Assembly: GCA_947446815.1 (NCBI GenBank)
Contig: CANFGT010000005.1
Coordinates: forward strand, 1-64,000
Length of the DNA: 64,000 bases
Origin: Acidimicrobiaceae bacterium
GTDB taxonomy: Bacteria > Actinomycetota > Acidimicrobiia > Acidimicrobiales > Ilumatobacteraceae
Direction: 5' to 3'
Notes under the pieces: model-generated
Told to the model about the DNA's origin: nothing
What the model saw: the letters and a program-made list of their open reading frames with translations, nothing else
The model's database searches: none
Made by a program: the position numbers and the translations under genes
Shown: in pieces, positions 58,673 to 64,000 of the stretch
Numbering within the stretch: position 1 is the stretch's first letter
Layout: each line of letters begins with the position of its first letter

Positions 58673-59839
58673 ATGTCGTTGCTCACCGTTGACAATGTCG
58701 CGTCAGGGTGGGAACCCGTACGCGCGGCCTTCCTTGAAGGTTTTGAAAAAGGCGAAGAACATGGCGCAGGAGTTTCGGTGTATCACCGTGGCGAATGTGT
58801 TGTTGACGTCATGGGCGGATGGCGCGATAAGGACCACTCGGTTCCTTATGACGCTGATGCGCTTCAGGTTGTCTTCTCCACCACAAAGGGCATTACTTCT
58901 ATTGCAGTAGCAATGTGCGTAGAACGTGGTCTTATCGATTACAGCGAAACGGTTTCGACTTATTGGCCTGAATTCGCTGCACAGGGGAAGGGCGACGTCA
59001 CCGTTGCGCAACTTCTCTCGCACCGTGCCGGCTTGTACACCGTTGATGGCGACATCACGTTGGAAGAAGCTCTCGATTGGAACACCGTTACCTCGCGTCT
59101 CGCTGCGACAGCTCCGCGTTTTCCAGTGGGCTCAACACACGGCTACCACGCCATCACTTTCGGATGGTTGGCAGGAGAACTTGTTCGTCGTGTAACGGGT
59201 AAGAGCATCGGTGATTTCGTACGCGAAGAAATTGTGTCGCCCTTGGGTGCTGAATTCCACATTGGCTTGCCTGAGGAATTAGAGCCACGTGTTGCTCGCC
59301 TCATGGCGCATCCGATTCCAAAGTTCACTCCTGAAGTGGCAAAGTTGATGATGGAACGCAGTGCACCGGGAACAAAGGGTGCAGAAGCTCTTGGACTTAA
59401 TGGCGCATTTGGAAATGGCGTCTTCAACAAGCCTGAAGTTCATCGCGCGATGATTCCGGGAGCGAATGGCATTGGGAACGCTCGGTCCCTTGCGCGAATT
59501 TATGCCGCAACCGTGGGCACCGTTGAAGGTGTGAGGCTTCTTGGCGATGAAACTCGGGCTCGCGCGACGACAAGTAATACGCCAAAGGGCGAGATGGATG
59601 AGGTGCTGCTCTCGGAAACAGATTTCGCCATGGGATTCATGGTGCATTCACCTCGTACACCGTTCGCTGGCCCCACAAGTTTTGGTCACGATGGTGCGGG
59701 CGGTTCGTGCGCATTTGCATCACCGGCACGAGAGATGGGTTTCTCTTACGTGATGAACACCATGATGACAGTGGCCGATGGCGACCCCCGTCGTGAGCGT
59801 CTTATCGCTGCTGCTGTGCAGTGTGCAGACGCTTCCTGA
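58673..59839 (+). CDS. Serine hydrolase, class C beta-lactamase/esterase family
   Basis: 388 residues, no signal peptide. The nucleophile is in VFSTTKGITSIAVAM (SxxK, Ser near 72), the second motif YHAITFGWLAGEL (Tyr-x-Ala in place of Tyr-x-Asn), and the late HDGAGGSCAFASP supplies the HxG element. An intracellular member with this pattern is more likely an EstB-type esterase or amidase than a beta-lactamase. It starts 2 nt after the LLM gene stop. Its final 38 bp overlap the end of the convergent MFS gene. Substrate unknown. Confidence 0.92.
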   Translation: MSLLTVDNVASGWEPVRAAFLEGFEKGEEHGAGVSVYHRGECVVDVMGGWRDKDHSVPYDADALQVVFSTTKGITSIAVAMCVERGLIDYSETVSTYWPEFAAQGKGDVTVAQLLSHRAGLYTVDGDITLEEALDWNTVTSRLAATAPRFPVGSTHGYHAITFGWLAGELVRRVTGKSIGDFVREEIVSPLGAEFHIGLPEELEPRVARLMAHPIPKFTPEVAKLMMERSAPGTKGAEALGLNGAFGNGVFNKPEVHRAMIPGANGIGNARSLARIYAATVGTVEGVRLLGDETRARATTSNTPKGEMDEVLLSETDFAMGFMVHSPRTPFAGPTSFGHDGAGGSCAFASPAREMGFSYVMNTMMTVADGDPRRERLIAAAVQCADAS

Positions 59840-61037
59840 CTCCTGCTGTGGCAAAGATATAAACGACTGACGCACACGCTGCAGCCGTTGCGAATACCAA
59901 GATTGCTGGTCGTACGCCGATGAACTGCGAGGTGAGACCAGCAAGGATGCTGGTTAAGCCAATCATTGTGTTCACTAATGCCATGTCGCCTGCCATGACG
60001 CGTCCGCGTACATGATCAGGTGCTTGGATTTGTAGACCCAAGGTGGAAAGTGTCCACTGCGCGCCACCGCTGAGGTGTGCGAGTGCAATGAAGACCGCTG
60101 CCATTCCAATGAAGGGGCTGAGCGCTGCACCGAAATAACAGACGGCGAAAATCAGACCTGCGTAACCACAGACTTTGAGAAGTTTTGCCATGTCACGACC
60201 GGCGATTCGAGCACCGATGATGGGGCCAAGCCCTGAACCGATTCCACGGACACCGATGAGTAGTCCACGTCCTGAGTCACCAACGTGGAAAACATTGGAG
60301 GCGAGAACAGCAAGTTGGCTCACGATGCCAGCGCCCACAGCAAACGTCATCTTGGAACACAACAGCGCAAGGATGACTGGGTCTTTCTTGGCAACTTGAA
60401 TTGCTTCCTTCATATCTTCAAGTGGTCGAACGCGACGTGAATTGCTGTGTTGCGTGCGTTCGCTCTGCATTGGGCGTCGCACGCTTGCGAACAACAGGCC
60501 CGCAATCACAAAAGAAATGGCGTCAGCAATAAATGCCGCATTACGACCAAAAGCTCCAGCAAAGATTCCACCAAGTGCAGCGCCAACGGCGAGCATGATG
60601 CCCCAAGTGCTTCCAAAAAGTGCGTTGGTTTTACGCAGGTCGTCTTCGTTGTCCGTCAAGTTAGGAACTGCCGCACTGGTTGATGGCCCAACAAATGCGG
60701 CAAGTGCCGCAATGATGCATTGTGCGACAAAAGTGATCCAGATACCCGCTGCGGAATGGAGCAACAGCAAGAGGGCTGCGACTGCTTGGAAGGCAGAAAC
60801 TGTGACGAGAATCTTGCGGCGATCAAAACGATCAGCGAATGAGCCAGCAACAGGAGACATGAAGAGTCCAGGAATCGTCATGGAGACAAGCACAAGTGAA
60901 ACAAGGAAGCGCGAATGCGTGATGTCTTCGACGAGGCCAGCTAACGCAACAAAGCAGAACCAGTCACCAAGGTAGGAGACGACTTGTGCGCCGAAAACAA
61001 ATCGGACATCACGATTACGGCGAAGGAGAGAAAACAT
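59802..61037 (-). CDS. MFS transporter
   Basis: 411 residues with 12 hydrophobic helices in two six-helix halves. The loop between helices 2 and 3 reads GSFADRFDRRKILVTVS, the classic MFS signature, and a repeat of it appears at SPFIGMAAVFIALAHLSGG in the second half. The sequence belongs to the enterobactin-exporter/MFS_3-like group with a VVSYLGDWFCFVAL start. It probably exports a small hydrophobic compound. Genes on either side do not reveal the substrate. It is convergent and overlapping with the serine hydrolase gene. Confidence 0.92.
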   Translation of the reverse strand: MFSLLRRNRDVRFVFGAQVVSYLGDWFCFVALAGLVEDITHSRFLVSLVLVSMTIPGLFMSPVAGSFADRFDRRKILVTVSAFQAVAALLLLLHSAAGIWITFVAQCIIAALAAFVGPSTSAAVPNLTDNEDDLRKTNALFGSTWGIMLAVGAALGGIFAGAFGRNAAFIADAISFVIAGLLFASVRRPMQSERTQHSNSRRVRPLEDMKEAIQVAKKDPVILALLCSKMTFAVGAGIVSQLAVLASNVFHVGDSGRGLLIGVRGIGSGLGPIIGARIAGRDMAKLLKVCGYAGLIFAVCYFGAALSPFIGMAAVFIALAHLSGGAQWTLSTLGLQIQAPDHVRGRVMAGDMALVNTMIGLTSILAGLTSQFIGVRPAILVFATAAACASVVYIFATAGVRKRLHTAQQQR

Positions 61038-61087
61038 GAGACTCTGACCTTATGCCGTGTTCACGCCGATGAACGGCGTTGGGTGAA

Positions 61088-62050
61088 TTAGCGAAACGCA
61101 GCGAGGCGTTCGAGTGTCTCGCGAGCCTGCGACATGATTTCGTCGACCACTTGCTTGGCGGGAACGATCTCGTCGATAGCCCCCACTGCTTGGCCGATGG
61201 CCATGAAAGCTTTGTTGACGTCGAGATTCGTTTCAGGGCCAACGCCGAGGTGATCGATGCCAGCCTGAATGGTGGCGATTGCCTGGCCAGGGAAGCCCTG
61301 TAGCTCTTCGGGGTGCTCATCGAAATGCTGTGTCCATTCGGTACGGGCAACGCGACATGTTTTGCCGGTGTATGCCTTGCTGATGACAGTGTCATCTTCG
61401 GCCATGGTGAGCATCTTCTCTTTGTAGCCGTTGCCAGTGTGGGCTTCATGAGTGGCGATGAACTTGGTGCCAATCCACACAGCCTCAGCACCGAGCGCGA
61501 GTGATGCAATGAGTCCGCGACCATCAAAGATGCCGCCTGCTGCAACAACAGGAACTTTGCCGTTGACTGCGTCAACTACTTGTGGCACCAATGCCATGGT
61601 CGCAACCGTTCCCGTATGTCCGCCTGCCTCAGTGCCTTGGGCAACAACAAAGTCGCATCCGCTCGCAACGGCAGCAACTGCGTGGCGCACTTTGCCGCAC
61701 ATCGAACCAACAAGGATGTTGTTCTTGTGCAGCTCGTCAATGATCTCGCGAGGAACGCCGAGCCCTGCAACATAAATGCTCGCACCGCCTTCGATGATTG
61801 CTTTCAAGTTGCGTTCAATGGAGTCGGGAGATGCTGTGAGCAAGTCAACACCGAATGGCTTCTTTGTCATCTCGCGCACACGAGCCATCTCAGAAATGAG
61901 AAGTTCGGTGCTCATGGGGGCTGCACCGAAAGTTCCGATTCCGCCAGCTTCGGAGACGGCTGCGACAAGGTCGCTGTATGAAACACCGCCCATGCCCGCA
62001 AGCATGACGGGGAGTTCAATGCCAAACATTTCGGTGATGCGTGTCTTCAT
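61088..62050 (-). CDS. Nitronate monooxygenase (2-nitropropane dioxygenase family)
   Basis: 320 residues, FMN-binding TIM barrel: ITEMFGIELPVMLAGMGGVS, YVAGLGVPREIIDELHKNNI, VAQGTEAGGHTGTVATMALV (conserved His), VPVVAAGGIFDGRGLIASLA and WIGTKFIATHEAHTGNGYKE. Members oxidise alkyl nitronates such as propionate-3-nitronate, or act as enoyl reductases in related branches. The gene lies 21 nt upstream of nothing recognisable as regulatory; the next minus-strand gene is 50 nt away. Linked to CoA metabolism only by context. Confidence 0.93.
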   Translation of the reverse strand: MKTRITEMFGIELPVMLAGMGGVSYSDLVAAVSEAGGIGTFGAAPMSTELLISEMARVREMTKKPFGVDLLTASPDSIERNLKAIIEGGASIYVAGLGVPREIIDELHKNNILVGSMCGKVRHAVAAVASGCDFVVAQGTEAGGHTGTVATMALVPQVVDAVNGKVPVVAAGGIFDGRGLIASLALGAEAVWIGTKFIATHEAHTGNGYKEKMLTMAEDDTVISKAYTGKTCRVARTEWTQHFDEHPEELQGFPGQAIATIQAGIDHLGVGPETNLDVNKAFMAIGQAVGAIDEIVPAKQVVDEIMSQARETLERLAAFR

Positions 62051-62071
62051 GGCTCAACCGTACAACGGGGA

Positions 62072-63289
62072 CTACTGCTGATAGGCACCTGGACGCTTGA
62101 GAAACTTGCGATGCCAGCGTCGCGGTGTGAAAATCACAGCCCGAGGCTCATCTTCGAACATCCAGCGGGCGAAATTTGTACGCGTCCAGTTGTTGGTGTT
62201 GATCAGTGCAAGGACACAACGAGCGACAAGTGTCGAGGACATCATGAATGCGAGTGCGGCGGCCATGCGGTGATCAGCAAGCAAGGTCTTTTCGAGCGAG
62301 TGTGAATACGCAGCGCGAACATCTGCTGGGGTTTCACCTTGATGAATTGCATGAGCAGCCGCGATGCCAGTTTCTAATGCTTGGCCAATTCCTTCGCCCG
62401 TGAGTATGTCGCATGCACCCACTGCATCTCCGATGAACAGCACACGGCCGGATGATCGAACAGCGGAATCAATGCGTGCAGGAATTGGCCAAGCGGTGTG
62501 TCGGCCCTCAGGTGTGAATCCTTCGCCCAGTGCTTCAACGATGTGTGGGCGAGCAAGAAGATCAGACCACGTCTTGTTCATGAACTGAACACTGTGGTCG
62601 TTGCTTCGTTGAATGCAGAATCCAAAATTGGCACGATTGTTGGGTAGCGGGAAACTCCACGCGTACCCGGGAAGCAAGTCTTTGTCGAACCAGATGTGCA
62701 GATTGTTTCTTGCAGATCCTGTGACATCCCCGATGTATTGACGGAACGAATGCAATTCGCCGAGATAACCCGGTGTTGATAGTCCGAGTGCTTTGCGAAC
62801 GGGTGACCACATGCCATCTGCCGCCACGACATAATCAACTTCAAGAAGTCCATGACCTTCAATGGTGATGGAAACTCCAGTGGCGTTGTTTTGTGGCATG
62901 TCGACAAAAGCGGCACCTTCATGAATGGTGATGCCAAGGTCGCGGCAGTGCTGCACGAGTGCGAAATCGAGTTGTGCCCGCGGAGCGATGGCAGCAAAGG
63001 TGCCACCAATATCGGGCAATGTGGTCTCAATGAGAGCGCCCATTGGTGAACGCAACTGAATCGTGTCGCACTCCTGCCAGTCAGCAACTCTGCTTCGGTC
63101 AAATCCGAGATGATCGAGGATGCGAAGGGCATTCGTCGTGAGGCCATCTCCACAGCATTTGTCGCGAGGGAAGGTCGCTTTGTCCACTACGACGACGTCA
63201 TGTCCAAGGGCTTGAAGCGTGGCCGCGCAGGCGGTTCCTGAAGGGCCAGCCCCAATGACGAGAACCCTGTGAGGCGTGGACTTCAGCAC
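62072..63289 (-). CDS. Geranylgeranyl-reductase-family FAD-dependent oxidoreductase
   Basis: 405 residues from a GTG at 63289. The FAD loop VLVIGAGPSGTACAATLQ begins at residue 9, followed by KATFPRDKCCGDGLTTNALR, which is the signature of the geranylgeranyl reductase/halogenase-like group (PRxKxCGxG). The second FAD motif is VLFIGDAVGACDILTGEGIG near 285. Such enzymes saturate isoprenoid chains (menaquinone, lipids, chlorophyll) or hydroxylate aromatics. A role in menaquinone or polyprenol saturation is possible, but nothing nearby confirms it. It is divergent from the SDR at 63391. Confidence 0.92.
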   Translation of the reverse strand: MLKSTPHRVLVIGAGPSGTACAATLQALGHDVVVVDKATFPRDKCCGDGLTTNALRILDHLGFDRSRVADWQECDTIQLRSPMGALIETTLPDIGGTFAAIAPRAQLDFALVQHCRDLGITIHEGAAFVDMPQNNATGVSITIEGHGLLEVDYVVAADGMWSPVRKALGLSTPGYLGELHSFRQYIGDVTGSARNNLHIWFDKDLLPGYAWSFPLPNNRANFGFCIQRSNDHSVQFMNKTWSDLLARPHIVEALGEGFTPEGRHTAWPIPARIDSAVRSSGRVLFIGDAVGACDILTGEGIGQALETGIAAAHAIHQGETPADVRAAYSHSLEKTLLADHRMAAALAFMMSSTLVARCVLALINTNNWTRTNFARWMFEDEPRAVIFTPRRWHRKFLKRPGAYQQ

Positions 63290-63390
63290 AGAACCGAGGC
63301 TAGGGGCGGTCGGGCTATGTCGGCTGTGACACCAGTTCGTAGTATCGGGAGAGGCACCAAGGGGTGTCGTTACCTATTGAAGGAGCCATC

Positions 63391-64000
63391 ATGGCGAAGT
63401 TGTGTGAAGGCCGCGTCGCGGTAGTAACCGGAGCAGGTCGCGGTATTGGTCGCGAGCATGCATTGAGCCTGGCAAGCCAAGGCGCCAAAGTTGTTGTCAA
63501 CGACTTGGGTGCAGGTGTCGATGGAAGTGGTGGCGATGTCAGCCCCGCACAGTCCGTCGTTGATGAAATCAAGGGCATGGGTGGCGAAGCTGTTGCAAAC
63601 GGCGACGACATCTCTTCTTGGGAAGGTGCACAACGCCTCATCAACACCGCAGTCGAAACATTTGGTGACATCAACATCGTGGTGAACAACGCAGGCATCC
63701 TTCGTGACCGCATGCTCACCAACATGACTGAAGAAGAATGGGATGCAGTTATCAAGGTGCACCTCAAGGGCACCTTCGGTCCAGCACGGTGGGCAGCTGC
63801 GTACTGGCGCGAGCAGGCAAAGGCCGGCAAAGAGGTCTACGGCCGCATCATCAACACCACATCGGTGTCAGGTATCTACGGCAACATTGGCCAAACGAAC
63901 TACGGCGCAGCAAAGGCTGGCATCGCATCGTTCACCGTTATCGCCGCACTTGAACTCGCACGTTTCGGCGTCACTGTGAATGCAGTGGCACCAGTTGCTC
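63391..64000 (+). CDS. SDR family, HSD17B4-like, 3' end cut by the window
   Basis: The ATG at 63391 has AAGGAG 5 nt upstream (63380-63385), a strong ribosome site. The frame is open to the window end, giving 203 residues. It shows VVTGAGRGIGREHALSLASQG, VVVNDLGAGVDGSGGD, VVNNAGILRDRMLTNMTEE and YGAAKAGIASFTVIAALELA. These are the same special loop and catalytic Tyr/Lys as the SDR at 49232, to which it is clearly related. The missing end should hold the C-terminal extension. It probably acts on 3-hydroxyacyl-CoA. Confidence 0.93.
   Translation, partial: MAKLCEGRVAVVTGAGRGIGREHALSLASQGAKVVVNDLGAGVDGSGGDVSPAQSVVDEIKGMGGEAVANGDDISSWEGAQRLINTAVETFGDINIVVNNAGILRDRMLTNMTEEEWDAVIKVHLKGTFGPARWAAAYWREQAKAGKEVYGRIINTTSVSGIYGNIGQTNYGAAKAGIASFTVIAALELARFGVTVNAVAPVA

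Noticed and set aside
1-64000. Mobile element, prophage or integrase signals
   Set aside because: No transposase, integrase, phage structural gene, long terminal inverted repeat or tRNA-adjacent attachment duplication was recognised anywhere in the window.

Overview
The window looks like a chromosomal segment of an actinobacterium of the Acidimicrobiia kind, perhaps the freshwater Ilumatobacteraceae/CL500-29 group. This is an inference from gene content and style, not from a marker-gene tree. Supporting signs are mid GC (about half by eye), three F420-type luciferase-like oxidoreductases, mycothiol-linked enzymes (Mca-like amidase, MDMPI/DinB-type protein), an actinobacterial DapD, a wax-ester/DGAT acyltransferase, UDP-galactofuranose genes, and many secreted proteins with Thr-rich linkers. 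Genes are packed very tightly: stop/start overlaps of 1-4 nt, convergent genes that abut or overlap, and several GTG starts. I see no insertion sequence, prophage, CRISPR array or rRNA operon.

Layout. 1-2704: partial DUF2237 gene (-), gltX, a DUF218 membrane protein, then tRNA-Gln(CUG), a terminator and tRNA-Glu(CUC). 2718-8561: sterol-desaturase-type hydroxylase, uppP, an LLM oxidoreductase, a secreted SGNH protein, a conserved unknown, a sirtuin and a rhodanese-ThiF protein. 8572-13882: cell-surface block with glf, a GlfT2-like galactofuranosyltransferase and a large SpoIID-SGNH-peptidoglycan-binding fusion. 13902-17721: EamA exporter, class II aldolase, RidA and the methylmalonyl-CoA mutase large subunit. 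17810-23457: secreted PKD protein, the lysS-dapD-nitroreductase cluster and a secreted M15-type peptidase. 23454-27351: LpdA-like flavoprotein, acyl-CoA carboxylase alpha chain and, divergently, birA. 27365-32720: LCP ligase, ELWxSDGT-repeat surface protein and a PAS-GGDEF-EAL regulator. 32721-39382: PEBP lipoprotein, Mca, YdjC-type deacetylase, secreted nuclease, thiolase, NudC, LLM oxidoreductase and MDMPI-type protein. 39389-42343: a 984-residue RCC1/fibronectin-like secreted protein. 42412-52523: a lipid/CoA catabolism island (DUF7064-like, SDRs, WS/DGAT, DsbA-like, PAP2, hydrolase, two acyl-CoA dehydrogenases, P450). 52566-55308: zinc/manganese-type ABC transporter. 55315-64000: an S51-like/CysRS-tail fusion, hydrolases, LLM oxidoreductase, beta-lactamase-like esterase, MFS carrier, nitronate monooxygenase, geranylgeranyl-reductase-type flavoprotein and a second HSD17B4-like SDR cut by the window end.

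How the genes fit together. Acyl-CoA dehydrogenases, SDRs, thiolase, carboxylase and mutase suggest beta-oxidation of lipids or steroid-like side chains, with propionyl-CoA going to succinyl-CoA. birA beside the carboxylase fits biotinylation of its carrier domain. glf, glfT2, uppP, LCP and SpoIID suggest a galactan-decorated wall.

The most unusual items are: (1) the amidotransferase-like protein with a cysteinyl-tRNA-synthetase-like tail at 55315-56637; (2) the three-part SpoIID fusion; (3) a two-cysteine C-terminal module shared by two otherwise unrelated secreted proteins; (4) a nuclease lipoprotein whose best start is an ACG behind a perfect Shine-Dalgarno; (5) a GGDEF-EAL gene whose PAS coding runs upstream of any ordinary start codon; and (6) a 54-residue gene with a strong ribosome-binding site.
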